Part shown: piece after piece, positions 1 to 9,869 of the stretch | Layout of the letters: each line of letters opens with the position of its first letter | Numbering within the stretch: position 1 is the first letter of the stretch | Source: Planctomycetota bacterium | GTDB taxonomy: Bacteria; Planctomycetota; UBA8108; UBA1146 | Length of the DNA: 54,142 nt | Assembly: GCA_013911165.1 (NCBI GenBank) | Contig: JACETR010000010.1 | Span: 1 to 54,142 of the forward strand | Direction of reading: 5' to 3' | Made by a program: the position numbers and the translations under genes | Notes under the pieces: generated by a model | The model's input: the letters and a program-made list of their open reading frames with translations, nothing else | The model's database searches: none | Told to the model about the DNA's origin: nothing

Positions 1-1115
1 CTCCACTCGGGCGGCATCGGCTTGGCCAGAATCTCTTCCCATTTTCCAAAACGGACCAGTACGTGATATTCCGCCGCGGCCCAACTGTCACTGAAGGAGG
101 CGAACTCCTTGAAGAGGGGCTCGGGGGCTTCTTTTGCAATCGCCGCAGAAACCTCGATGCACTCCCGACTTCTGCCGAGCATGAGAGTCGCATAGGCAAG
201 GAAGTGACGATTGTGCATGCCGTAAAAGTAGTAATCGGTCGGACCACCATTGCGTTCAAACCACAGATCATCGAGGGCCACCGCATCGCGGTTGCAATCG
301 GCAGATTCCGCATAGCGACCGGTGTTCATCCAGATATGTGATGGCATGTGGACCATGTGCCCCGCTCCAGGAATCAGGTCGAGCAGGCGATCCGCCGCCT
401 TCTCGGCCACTCCCGGATCCTGGGAGGATTCCATGATGTGAATGTAGAGGTGGCAGGCTCCCGGGTGGTAGGGATCCCTCTCCAGCACGTCCTCTACGAT
501 CCCCTTGAACTGCAACGTTCTCTTTTGCGGCTCTCCATCGAGGCTCCAGTATTCCCACGGCTGCATCAGCATCATCGATTCCGCTGCGAGCACTGCGATG
601 TCCGAATCCATCGGATACTTTTCATGAGCGGCCAGGATGGCATCGCGATAAGCGGCATTCACTTCGGAAAGATCTTCGGGCATCGGCCAGGCGTAACGAT
701 TCTGAAGAGCAGCAATGATCGCCTGGTTGGTCACCGACTCACGATCGGCAAACTCAGCCGCTTTTTTGCTCGCAGAGTAACACCAGCCGGCAAAGGGACC
801 GGGGAAGATTTCAGGAACATTGATGTTGGGCCCCGCCGAATGGGAGATGCCCCACCAGGCCATCGCAAACTCGGGGTCGAGTAGGGTCGCCTGATAAAAG
901 GACCGGATGGCACCATTAAAATTGAAAGAGAGCATCAAGTTGTATCCCTGATCAAACCAGCGGCGCGCTTCCTCCGAATCGGTCTCCACATCCCTGCGGA
1001 ACTCTCCCAGAGATTCGAGGATCATCGGAGGTGCGGGAAGATCTTTGGGAAGTTCGGCTTCCTCTGCGAAGGAAACTGGGCTCAAAAGAGTCAAAACGAG
1101 TACGGGCCAATACAT
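1..1115 (-). CDS. TPR-type repeat protein with signal peptide, partial (runs off left edge)
   Basis: Translated by hand from ATG (complement of 1113-1115): MYWPVLVLTLLSPVSFAEEAELPKDLPAPPMILESLGEFRRDVETDSEEARRWFDQGYNLMLSFNFNGAIRSFYQATLLDPEFAMAWWGIS...HLYIHIMESSQDPGVAEKAADRLLDLIPGAGHMVHMPSHIWMNTGRY. Open to position 1. Absent from the ORF track, which lists only antisense or short ORFs here. Confidence 0.85.
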   Translation of the reverse strand, partial: MYWPVLVLTLLSPVSFAEEAELPKDLPAPPMILESLGEFRRDVETDSEEARRWFDQGYNLMLSFNFNGAIRSFYQATLLDPEFAMAWWGISHSAGPNINVPEIFPGPFAGWCYSASKKAAEFADRESVTNQAIIAALQNRYAWPMPEDLSEVNAAYRDAILAAHEKYPMDSDIAVLAAESMMLMQPWEYWSLDGEPQKRTLQFKGIVEDVLERDPYHPGACHLYIHIMESSQDPGVAEKAADRLLDLIPGAGHMVHMPSHIWMNTGRYAESADCNRDAVALDDLWFERNGGPTDYYFYGMHNRHFLAYATLMLGRSRECIEVSAAIAKEAPEPLFKEFASFSDSWAAAEYHVLVRFGKWEEILAKPMPPEW

Positions 1116-1421
1116 GACGGTCCCTTTCGATGGGATCTGCGGAACTGTTTCACATGAGCAAGATGAGTGAAGGGAGAGTAGAAACCTCCCGCCCAAAAAT
1201 GTCGAGAGGCCGATTATGGACTTCGAAATCCAGTTCTTTTGAAAATCCTTCAGAATCGGTTTTCTCCGAGATGTCGTTAAAGGCCGCTCTATGGCCGAAC
1301 TGCGTCTTCCTGCCATCTTTCTTCCGTAATCGATTTGACCCAGCCCCCAAAGATTCGGTGTAATCTCTCAGGGAAAAGAGATCCCACGGTCGACACCAAC
1401 CCAAAGATTGGATGGTCGAGG

Positions 1422-2594
1422 ATGACTGACACGACGAACCCCAAGGAACCCACCCTCGTTCCCGAGTCGAATGAGTCCACCCCCACTCGTGGTCCCATCA
1501 TTTGGTCGAACGCACTCTTCCTCAGCCTGAGTCCGATTCTGACAGCCTTGGCAATTCCGACTTATATTTACTTTTATGGTCACCACTGGGCACTGACGGC
1601 CACCGCCGTCACTTTGTGGATCTTTGCGGGAATGGGGATCACGGTCGGCTACCACCGTCTCTTTGCCCACCGCTCCTACGATGCCCACCCAGTCTGGAAA
1701 TTCATCGCTCTTGTCTCCGGTGCGGCCGCCCTGCAGAACAGTGCCTTGGTCTGGTCTGCTTCCCATCGTCGTCATCACAAGCACACCGATCATCATGAAG
1801 ACCCCTACGATGCCACCAAGGGATTCTGGTGGTCACACATGCGCTGGATCTTCCACGAGAATGACAAGGTCCACGATTACAGCAATGCCCCCGATCTGGC
1901 GGCGGACAAGCTGGTGATGTGGCAACACCGCAACTACTGGAGCATCGTCTTCACCTGTAATGTCCTGTTACCACTGGGGCTTGGATTCCTGATCGGTCAT
2001 CCCTTGGGCATGCTCCTCTTTGCCGGACTCGCCCGGGTCGTCTTTACCCACCAGGCCACCTTCTGCATCAACAGCCTGTGTCACATGATCGGCAATCAGC
2101 CCTGGTCCAAAAAAGACACGTCCAAGGACTCCTGGATCTGTGCCCTGATCACCTTTGGTGAGGGCTATCACAACTTCCACCACACCTTCCCTGCGGATTA
2201 CCGCAACGGTCTGAAGTGGTATCACTTCGACCCTTCCAAGTGGATCATCTGGACCGGCAACCTCTTCGGATTAACGAGCAACCTGAAGCGAACCGAAGCT
2301 CCGGTGAGGTGGAGAAAACGCCACGACCGCCAGCTGGAGGTCTACCTCGGTCTCCTTGCGGAGACGCTTCCCGAAGTTCATGGCGAATGGAAAGTCCGTG
2401 TCGAAAGTGCCAGTCAGAGGGTCGAGGAAACCCTGACCCAATGGGCGCAACAGTTGAGAGAATATCGCCGCGCCGTGAAGAACGGGGAAGTCACCGAATC
2501 CCTGCGTCAGGCGGTCAGTGAAGCGCAGAAAGCATGGCATCACTCATGGAAAGAGTTCATCGCCCTGCGCAATACGATGCCCCTGCCCGCATGA
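1422..2594 (+). CDS. Acyl-CoA/fatty acid desaturase (membrane di-iron, stearoyl-CoA desaturase-like)
   Basis: Histidine boxes HRLFAHRS, HRRHH and HNFHH in order, with hydrophobic segments. ORF opens at 1335; MTDTTNPKEP at 1422 is the more plausible start. Confidence 0.9.
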   Translation: MTDTTNPKEPTLVPESNESTPTRGPIIWSNALFLSLSPILTALAIPTYIYFYGHHWALTATAVTLWIFAGMGITVGYHRLFAHRSYDAHPVWKFIALVSGAAALQNSALVWSASHRRHHKHTDHHEDPYDATKGFWWSHMRWIFHENDKVHDYSNAPDLAADKLVMWQHRNYWSIVFTCNVLLPLGLGFLIGHPLGMLLFAGLARVVFTHQATFCINSLCHMIGNQPWSKKDTSKDSWICALITFGEGYHNFHHTFPADYRNGLKWYHFDPSKWIIWTGNLFGLTSNLKRTEAPVRWRKRHDRQLEVYLGLLAETLPEVHGEWKVRVESASQRVEETLTQWAQQLREYRRAVKNGEVTESLRQAVSEAQKAWHHSWKEFIALRNTMPLPA

Positions 2595-3289
2595 TCGGCC
2601 TGAAACAGGTTTGCACAGGGGCTCTGGCCCTCGCCGTGCTCATGAGTGGCTGTTCCGGTCTCGGCCTCCGAAATCAGGGAACCGTCTCTCTCTTCAATGG
2701 CCAGGATCTCAGCGGCTGGCATACCGACATCCCCGCCGCCGATTCGGGAGATTCGGTCCCGGCTTCCTTCTCCGTCCAGGATGGTCTGCTGATCAGTCAT
2801 GGCTCCCCCGGGGGACATCTGATCACCGACGCTGAATATTCCGACTACACCCTGATTGTCGAATACCGCTGGGCGGGAGACCCGGGTAACTGCGGCATCC
2901 TCGTCCACGCTTCAACCCCAAGACGTCTCTACGGCATGTTCCCCCAATCGATCGAGTGCCAGATGTATCACGGCAACGCCGGCGACTTCTGGTGTATCGG
3001 TGAAGACATCACCGTCGACAACATGGAACAGCGCCGCGGACCCAGGGAACGCTGGGGAGTGGAAGAAGGTCAGAGCCGTCGTGTTCTGAACATGACCGAC
3101 GACTCAGAGAATCCGGTCGGCGAATGGAACACGATGGTCATCCGCTGCGAAGGCGACCGCGTCACCGTCGACGTCAACGGTGATCGGGTCAATGAAGGCT
3201 ATGGCTGCACCGCTGACCGTGGCAAAATCGCAGTGCAAGCAGAGGGTGCAATGGTCGAGTTTCGACGATTGGAGTTATCTCCTCTCTAA
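2591..3289 (+). CDS. DUF1080 (3-keto-disaccharide hydrolase-like) lipoprotein
   Basis: Lipobox-like LAVLMSGCSG near N-terminus; SLFNGQDLSGWH...GDPGNCGILVHA...IECQMYHGNAGDFW pattern of DUF1080. ATG overlaps the desaturase stop (ATGA). Confidence 0.85.
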   Translation: MIGLKQVCTGALALAVLMSGCSGLGLRNQGTVSLFNGQDLSGWHTDIPAADSGDSVPASFSVQDGLLISHGSPGGHLITDAEYSDYTLIVEYRWAGDPGNCGILVHASTPRRLYGMFPQSIECQMYHGNAGDFWCIGEDITVDNMEQRRGPRERWGVEEGQSRRVLNMTDDSENPVGEWNTMVIRCEGDRVTVDVNGDRVNEGYGCTADRGKIAVQAEGAMVEFRRLELSPL

Positions 3290-3306
3290 CGAAACGGAGC
3301 TGATCG

Positions 3307-5175
3307 ATGACCCCCTTTCGCATTCCTCACTTTCGCACTCATCACTTTCTCTCTCTTCTCTTGCTCTTCTCTGCACTCTTTCTTTGCTCCCCCCTCGAAG
3401 CGCAGAAGTACCCCCAAAAAGCCTCTCCCTTTGACGAGATTCGTTGGAAGGATGGCCAGCCGGAGGTTCGCGTCGATGACACCTGGTACTCCCCCATCTC
3501 GATCGATGGGATCGAAGTCAGCGAAATCATTGCGACTTGCGAAAAGCGTTGGCCTGGGCAAGTGGAGAAGCGCTTCACCGAAGATTTGATGGAAGCTCTG
3601 AGCCTGATGAATCATCGCTGTGGCGATACGGTCACCTTGCGACTCAGAAGTCTCGATACTGGAAAGACGGAGCTATTAAAGGGTGTTTCCAATACCCGCG
3701 ACAAAAGACAGAGACTGCGCGATGCTCGTAATCCGGGGTCGGGTCGACCGAGTCCTCTGCGCAGGACCCCTGACTGGCTCACCCGAGATCAGGTCAAAAC
3801 AGAGGTGGAGTTTTTCAAAGCAGCCCTACGAGATCAGTTCGCGTATCTACACCTCAAGGGGATCGATCTTGACCAGGCAATCGTCGAAGAAATCCGCTCC
3901 CGCTTCTCTACGGGGTTACCGGAGAAACTGCCCACCTTCGAACTCGCCGCCATCTTGCACCAAGTCCTCATGCGTTTCGGCGATGGCCATGCCCGGGTGA
4001 GTGCTGAAGGATACCGACCCGATCGCATGGCACCCTATACTCCCTTTCTGCTGGGAGAGAGTGAGGCGGGCATCGTCGCCTTCCAGCCCAACAGGAGCGG
4101 CTATCTCCACCGAAGTTATCCCATCCTCCTCGAGATCGATGGAACTCCCATCGAGGACATCATCGATAGACTGATGCCCCTCATCGCCGATGGCAGTCGC
4201 CAGTTAAAAAGAAATCGGTCACTCCGGCTGATTCGATCCGTCTCACTATGGCGAACCTTCGAAGAGAAACCGCAAAGTCAACGGGGTTACGACTTCGAGG
4301 CCCTCAAGAGACCCTTTGAGGTCAAGCTGAGTTCCCCGAATGGGAGGAGAACCAAATCGATCCGTGTCACCCCCACCGATCAAAGACCCATCTATGGGGA
4401 ATGGCCCGCCCGCGAAAGTCGGCTCCTCAATCAGGATGTAGGCTACCTGCGCATTCCCCAAATGGACGCGGACGCAGTCAGAGAAATTCGCGATTCGATG
4501 GATCGATTCCGCAAGACAAAGGGACTCATCGTTGACGTTCGTAGCAACGGCGGTGGCAGTCGTGAAGCGCTAATCGCCCTCGCGGGCTACCTGGGAGCTG
4601 ACGATTCAGATCCCTGGGTCGGCAACTTCGCCGCCTATCGCAAATCAGCCAAATTCGACGATGACCATCTCGTAAAACGATTCATGTACCCCGTCGAAAG
4701 TTCCCACTGGGATAAGCAACAGCGCGAAGCCATCGACAGATCCTTAAAAAGCTTTAAACCCGATTGGAAACTCCCGAAAGGGTTCAGCTCCTGGCACGCC
4801 CTTGTCCTCGGCAAAACAGGCCATAAGGACGAATATACCTACAAGGCCTCCGTGGTGATTCTCTCCGATGCGGGTTGTTTCAGCGCCACCGACATCTTCC
4901 TCGGAGCACTGGAGATCCTCCCACAGGTCACACTGATGGGTAGCGCGTCCTCGGGGGGCAGTGCCCGATCCCAGGGCTTTACCCTGCCCATATCGATGAT
5001 CGAAGTGCGTTGTGCGTCGATGGCAAGCTTCCGCCCCAACGGAAAACTCTACGACGGCATCGGCGTCGAGGTGGACGAAGAGACCCTGCCGACTCCTGAA
5101 TACTTCACCCACGGCGGGGAAGACCCGGTTCTAGAGCGAGCCATCAAGCACCTCAAAAAACAGGTGCGAGACTGA
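3307..5175 (+). CDS. S41-family (tail-specific/C-terminal processing) peptidase-like protein
   Basis: N-terminal signal; VGYLRIPQMDADAVREIRDSMDRFRKTKGLIVDVRSNGGGSREALIALAGYL and VVILSDAGCFSATDIFLGAL are S41 core motifs. Confidence 0.8.
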   Translation: MTPFRIPHFRTHHFLSLLLLFSALFLCSPLEAQKYPQKASPFDEIRWKDGQPEVRVDDTWYSPISIDGIEVSEIIATCEKRWPGQVEKRFTEDLMEALSLMNHRCGDTVTLRLRSLDTGKTELLKGVSNTRDKRQRLRDARNPGSGRPSPLRRTPDWLTRDQVKTEVEFFKAALRDQFAYLHLKGIDLDQAIVEEIRSRFSTGLPEKLPTFELAAILHQVLMRFGDGHARVSAEGYRPDRMAPYTPFLLGESEAGIVAFQPNRSGYLHRSYPILLEIDGTPIEDIIDRLMPLIADGSRQLKRNRSLRLIRSVSLWRTFEEKPQSQRGYDFEALKRPFEVKLSSPNGRRTKSIRVTPTDQRPIYGEWPARESRLLNQDVGYLRIPQMDADAVREIRDSMDRFRKTKGLIVDVRSNGGGSREALIALAGYLGADDSDPWVGNFAAYRKSAKFDDDHLVKRFMYPVESSHWDKQQREAIDRSLKSFKPDWKLPKGFSSWHALVLGKTGHKDEYTYKASVVILSDAGCFSATDIFLGALEILPQVTLMGSASSGGSARSQGFTLPISMIEVRCASMASFRPNGKLYDGIGVEVDEETLPTPEYFTHGGEDPVLERAIKHLKKQVRD

Positions 5176-5185
5176 GGACCCGTTG

Positions 5186-6208
5186 CTAACCGTGGTGCGG
5201 AACCAGGCGTTCGACGGGTAGGCCCGCCACTTCCCTGAGTACGGCGTCGACGTATTTCTCGATCATCTTGCCGCGCCACTGGGGGGCGAAGTCGGTGTTG
5301 CCGAGGGGGTTGGCGCCATCTCCCTTGCGGGCGAGGGCCGCGGCTTCAGCGATGGTTTCTGCGGTCAGTGGCTTGCCGATGAGGTGATCGATGCTGTCGC
5401 TGCAGCGCACCGGGGTACTGCCCACAGAGCCGAGCCAAATCTCGATGCGATCGGTGGTCTCGCCGTTGCACCAGCCGGCCACGGCCACACTCAACACCCC
5501 GTAATCGATGGAACCGCGTCGACGCAGTTTCCACCAGCCGGCGCGCTCACCAGATGGTGCCGGAACCCGAACACGAGTGAGAATCTCATCTGGACGCTTG
5601 GTCAGATAGTGTATGCCGTCATCGTTGAAGAGCTCTGCCAACGGTACGATGCGCTCGCCCTCGGTGGATTGCAGGGTGATCTCAGCTCCGAGAGCACACA
5701 GCATCGGCACCGAATCACCACTGGAAACCGCCCAGCAACGGGGACTGCTCGGAGCGACCCAGCACACTTCTCCCTCTGCCTTCATGCAGTAGGAGATGCT
5801 GCGACGCCACTCTTCATTCTGGTTGTAGTAAGTACAGCGGGTATCGAGGCACAGGTTGCCGCCGATGGTCCCGGTATTGCGCAACACCGGGCTCGAGATA
5901 CTGGCGATGGCTTTGACCAGTGCCGGGTACTTCTCCTGCATCATCTCATTGCGGGTGATGCTGTCGAGGGTGGTCGTCGCACCGATGATCACGCCGCCTT
6001 CGTCGTCGACACAAATGCCACTCATCTCGGGGATGGACCGCAAGGAGACGATGGTCTTTGCTCCCTGGTGACGACGCTTCATGTTGGGCCACAGATCGGT
6101 GCCCCCGGCGACGACGCGGGTGTTGGCCGGATCCTCGGCAAGGATTCTTGCGGCTTCAGCAGCGGTTTCAGGAGCATGGAACTGGAATGCGGGAAGTCTC
6201 AGCATCAC
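5186..6208 (-). CDS. hcrB: 4-hydroxybenzoyl-CoA reductase-type beta (FAD) subunit
   Basis: CoxM/XdhB-type FAD fold (VVAGGTDLWPNMKRR, NTGTIGGNLC) with the insertion NLCLDTRCTYYNQNEEWRRSISYCMKAEGEVCWVAPSSPRCWAVSSGD. Cys spacing 16/8/9 fits the extra [4Fe-4S] loop of HcrB. Confidence 0.75.
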   Translation of the reverse strand: MMLRLPAFQFHAPETAAEAARILAEDPANTRVVAGGTDLWPNMKRRHQGAKTIVSLRSIPEMSGICVDDEGGVIIGATTTLDSITRNEMMQEKYPALVKAIASISSPVLRNTGTIGGNLCLDTRCTYYNQNEEWRRSISYCMKAEGEVCWVAPSSPRCWAVSSGDSVPMLCALGAEITLQSTEGERIVPLAELFNDDGIHYLTKRPDEILTRVRVPAPSGERAGWWKLRRRGSIDYGVLSVAVAGWCNGETTDRIEIWLGSVGSTPVRCSDSIDHLIGKPLTAETIAEAAALARKGDGANPLGNTDFAPQWRGKMIEKYVDAVLREVAGLPVERLVPHHG

Positions 6209-8739
6209 TCCCCTCCCTTCACGGCGTCCTTGCGTTCGGTCATGGTGCCGGTGCCATCGCGGACTCCAGCCTCATCGATGTTGATCGCCTTGCCGTCACC
6301 GCCCTCTTCGGGGGTCGGCACACGCAGGGGCGTTCCAAAGTCGACTTCCGGAAACTTCTTCGGACCGAAGCGTGCTTCCTTGCCCTTGTCACGCGCCTCG
6401 ATGGCCTGGCGGATCATGTGCGGTGCAATCGGCACCTGGTCCACACGCACGCCGACCGCATCGAAGATGGAGTTGGCCACCGCCGGCATCATCGGCAACA
6501 GCGGTCCCTGCCCCACTTCCTTGGCCCCGAAGGGTCCATTCGGATCGGGATCTTCAATGATGTAGGAGGTCACTCCCGGCATATCGGCAAAGGTCGGGCT
6601 CTTGTATTCGAGCATCGACGGGTGCTTGTGCACGAGAGCATTGGAGCGCTTCTTCGGCAGACGACGGTAGACCTGTTCCTCCATCATCGCCTCACCGAGG
6701 CCCATGTAGACACTGCCCTCGATCTGGCCCATCACCATCGCCGGATTGATGCACTGGCCCACGTCGTGCGCCATCCACACATGCTCGACGCGGTAGACAC
6801 CGGTTTCAGGGTCAACCCGCGTCTCGACGACAGCGGCACTGTAACTATAGGCCGGCGAGGGACCGACACCGGCTCCGCGGTAACGCCCCGGAGAGCGCGG
6901 CGGAATGTAACTGCCGGTGGTTCCCAGGGTGCCGAAACGGGACTCCGCCTCGATCACCGCTTCCTGCCAGGTCATGCCCACTTCCGGGTTTTCCCCGTGG
7001 AAGACACGCCCTTCTGCAAAGACCAGTTCGTTGGCGGGAACATCCAATTTTTTGGCCGCACCTTTGGCGACCAGATCCCGTGCCCGCTCTGCGGCCTGCA
7101 AGGCGGCATTGCCTGCCATCAGCGTTACCCGGGATGAGTAACTGCCGAGGTCGACGGGAGTCAGATCCGTATCTGCCACACAGAGTCGAATATCCTTGAG
7201 ATCGATGCCGAGGACCTCTGCAGTGATCGCTGCGACTACCGAATCAGACCCTTGGCCAATCTCGGTTTCCCCACAGAAGAGTGCGACGCCCCCGGATCGA
7301 TCCAGCTGTAGCTGCACCCCCGACTGGGGCATGTGATTCCAGTAGATGGGCAAGCCGGCGCCACTGAGATAGGAACCGCAGGCGAGACCCAGTCCGTGTC
7401 CTTCCGGCAGGTTTCCGTGGCGCTCTTTCCAGCCACTGCCCTCGACCACCGCCTCGATGCATTTGCCGAGACCCATCGAACCAACCTTGAGCCAGTTCGA
7501 GGTCACACTGTCGGCAGGCACCAGCTGCTGCATGCGCATCTCCGCCGGATCGAGTCCCAGGCTGTGGGCGATCTTGTCGAGGTGCACTTCAAAGGCGAAG
7601 CGCGGCTGCGGAGTACCGTGTCCACGCTTGGGACCACAGGGAGCCTTGTTGGTGAAGGCACGAATGCTGTCGAAGCGATACTTGGGAAGGTTGTAGGTCA
7701 CCGTCTGCAGGGCACCGGTGTAGTAGGTGCTCGCCACTCCGTAACTGCCGTAGGCTCCACCGTCGAGGGCGGTCTGCAGGTGCTGGGAGGTCAGGGTGCC
7801 ATCCTTCTTGACCCCGGTGCGGATCTTCATGAGCACCGGGTGACGTCCGCGGTGGCAGTAGAAGACCTCTTCACGGGAGAGGCTGATCTTGACGGGGCGT
7901 CCCAGTTTCAGCGCCATCTTTGCGGCACAGACTTCATGGTTGAAAGGATCACTCTTGCCGCCGAAACCGCCGCCATTGGGACAGGCGATGACGCGAATCC
8001 GTGAGGCCGGCAACTCGAGAACCTTGGTCAGTGAGCGATGCAGGTAGTGCGGGGTCTGCGTGGAAGAGTAGACGGTCACCCGATCGACCTCTTCGGTCAG
8101 AGCGACAGTCGCATGCTGCTCCATCGGCAGGTGCGTGTTGCCTTCGAAGTACATGACGTCCTCGAAGATCTCATCCGCTTCCTCAAAGCCGGCGTCGGTA
8201 TCGCCGAACTGCATCGACAACTTTTTGTGCAGGTTGCCTTCATCCCCATAGTCGTGAATCCGCGGTTCCGGAGTGGCGACCGCTTCCTCGACCGTGGCGA
8301 TGGTCTCAAGGGATTCATACTCGACTTTGACGGCGAGGGAAGCCTCGTAAGCCTGCTCTTCCGTGAGAGCGGCAACCGCCACGACCGGGTCACCGACGAA
8401 GCGCACCTTGTCGACACAAAGGGCGTGCTCGTCCTGACTCACCGGCAGGATTCCAAAGGGATTCGGCATCGATTCACCGGTGAGGAATCCGAGGACTCCC
8501 GGCATCTTCTCCGCTTCGGAGAGATCGATGTCGACGATGCGTGCATGAGGAACCGTCGAGCGCACCAGCTTCATGTGAACCATGCGCGGAAAACTGAGGT
8601 CGTCGGCAAAGCGGGTCTGACCCGTGACCTTGGCGCGGCCATCCACACGTCTGAACGGCTTGCCGACCAGATTGAAATCGCGTCCGGTCGGCGATTTGCG
8701 CTGATCCTGCTTTTTGGAGGGATCCAGGGGCTCATGCAT
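6205..8739 (-). CDS. hcrA: 4-hydroxybenzoyl-CoA reductase-type alpha (molybdopterin-binding) subunit
   Basis: Xanthine oxidase family large subunit: GRAKVTGQTRFADDL, CPNGGGFGGKSDP, CGETEIGQGSDSVVAAITAEVLG, GSYSSRVTLMAGNAA. ORF open to 8904; start MHEPLDPSKK at 8739 overlaps the upstream hcrC end. Confidence 0.75.
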   Translation of the reverse strand: MHEPLDPSKKQDQRKSPTGRDFNLVGKPFRRVDGRAKVTGQTRFADDLSFPRMVHMKLVRSTVPHARIVDIDLSEAEKMPGVLGFLTGESMPNPFGILPVSQDEHALCVDKVRFVGDPVVAVAALTEEQAYEASLAVKVEYESLETIATVEEAVATPEPRIHDYGDEGNLHKKLSMQFGDTDAGFEEADEIFEDVMYFEGNTHLPMEQHATVALTEEVDRVTVYSSTQTPHYLHRSLTKVLELPASRIRVIACPNGGGFGGKSDPFNHEVCAAKMALKLGRPVKISLSREEVFYCHRGRHPVLMKIRTGVKKDGTLTSQHLQTALDGGAYGSYGVASTYYTGALQTVTYNLPKYRFDSIRAFTNKAPCGPKRGHGTPQPRFAFEVHLDKIAHSLGLDPAEMRMQQLVPADSVTSNWLKVGSMGLGKCIEAVVEGSGWKERHGNLPEGHGLGLACGSYLSGAGLPIYWNHMPQSGVQLQLDRSGGVALFCGETEIGQGSDSVVAAITAEVLGIDLKDIRLCVADTDLTPVDLGSYSSRVTLMAGNAALQAAERARDLVAKGAAKKLDVPANELVFAEGRVFHGENPEVGMTWQEAVIEAESRFGTLGTTGSYIPPRSPGRYRGAGVGPSPAYSYSAAVVETRVDPETGVYRVEHVWMAHDVGQCINPAMVMGQIEGSVYMGLGEAMMEEQVYRRLPKKRSNALVHKHPSMLEYKSPTFADMPGVTSYIIEDPDPNGPFGAKEVGQGPLLPMMPAVANSIFDAVGVRVDQVPIAPHMIRQAIEARDKGKEARFGPKKFPEVDFGTPLRVPTPEEGGDGKAINIDEAGVRDGTGTMTERKDAVKGGE

Positions 8740-9307
8740 GAGAGTCCCCCTCTCCCGGCAAGGGATCGCCGTAGATCGCTTCCCTGGGAGGAGTGTAATC
8801 GTTGTCACCGCGCATTTTGGCGGCGGCCCACTCGACCCCCTCAAGGATTTTGTGGTAACCGGTGCAACGGCACAGGTTTCCTGCCAATGCCGAGACGATT
8901 TCATCGCGGGTCGGCTCCGGGTTTTCCTCCAGCAGAGCCTTGGCAGTCACGAGGATACCCGGGGTGCAGTAACCACACTGGGCAGCTCCCAGATCAGCGA
9001 AAGCCTCCTGAAGCGGATGAAGATCATTGCCGTTCATCATGCCTTCGACGGTGGTGATCTCCCGGCCTTCACACTCTGCCGCCAGTTCCAGACAACTGAG
9101 CACCGGCTGACCGTCGATGAGGACCGTGCAGGTTCCGCACTCCCCCAGTTCGCAGCCATGCTTGGTTCCGGTGAGATTCAGCTGCTCACGCAACACTTCC
9201 AGCAGGGAGTGATGAACCGAGAATCCGGTCTGGTGAGGTTCGCCATTGACGTTGAGAAGACGGAACACCTGCTGGTGCTCACCCGCCTTTTGGTCCTGTG
9301 AATCCAC
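8732..9307 (-). CDS. hcrC: 4-hydroxybenzoyl-CoA reductase-type gamma ([2Fe-2S]) subunit
   Basis: CELGECGTCTVLIDGQPVLSC and CGYCTPGILVTAKALL...NLCRCTGYHKI: the two [2Fe-2S] motifs of molybdenum hydroxylase small subunits. Confidence 0.75.
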   Translation of the reverse strand: MDSQDQKAGEHQQVFRLLNVNGEPHQTGFSVHHSLLEVLREQLNLTGTKHGCELGECGTCTVLIDGQPVLSCLELAAECEGREITTVEGMMNGNDLHPLQEAFADLGAAQCGYCTPGILVTAKALLEENPEPTRDEIVSALAGNLCRCTGYHKILEGVEWAAAKMRGDNDYTPPREAIYGDPLPGEGDSHA

Positions 9308-9356
9308 TTGCCCCCTCCTCCGGTTTTGGGCGGAGACCCTGTCGGGATCGGTTCGA

Positions 9357-9767
9357 TCAGCTCTGGAGATCTGCTTCAGGCTGATACGGTTTGGATGGTC
9401 CTGGAATTTCTGCCTCTGAACCGGTGATCCGGTTCTCGGAATCGACCCTCACCACCCGTGATTTGTACTCCCGGGCCTCGGCATCTTCCAATTCCACCCA
9501 ACTGGCGATGATGACCAGATCCCCCGGCTCGTTTTGGTGAGCTGCGGCCCCATTGATACAAATGGTTCCGGAGCCCGCTTCACCGGGCAGGGCGTAGGTC
9601 ACGATCCGGGTTCCCCGGGTGATGTTCCATATGTGCACCTGCTGGCCCGGCAGAATGTCTGCAGCCTCCAGCAGATCGGTATCGATGGAGACACTGCCCT
9701 CGTAATCGAGGTCTGCCCCAGTGACCGTTGCACGGTGTATTTTTGAATGCAGAAGGGTTCGCCGCAT
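9357..9767 (-). CDS. panD: Aspartate 1-decarboxylase precursor
   Basis: [77 protein letters not shown], including the EGS self-processing site. Start at 9767 rather than 9824. Confidence 0.93.
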   Translation of the reverse strand: MRRTLLHSKIHRATVTGADLDYEGSVSIDTDLLEAADILPGQQVHIWNITRGTRIVTYALPGEAGSGTICINGAAAHQNEPGDLVIIASWVELEDAEAREYKSRVVRVDSENRITGSEAEIPGPSKPYQPEADLQS

Positions 9768-9869
9768 GGCGCGAATCCATCCTTTCCCGGCCAGAAAAAC
9801 CTCCGGCCAACGGTCCTGAATCATATCCCAAGGCTACCCATCGCCTCCAGCAAATCGTATCACCAGAGC

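Noticed and set aside
5384-9301. Long plus-strand ORFs (5384-6565, 6058-7137, 7333-8004, 8038-9057, 8714-9301)
   Set aside because: Antisense to the clearly conserved hcrB/hcrA/hcrC genes; His/Arg/Gly-rich sequence typical of GC-driven shadow ORFs.
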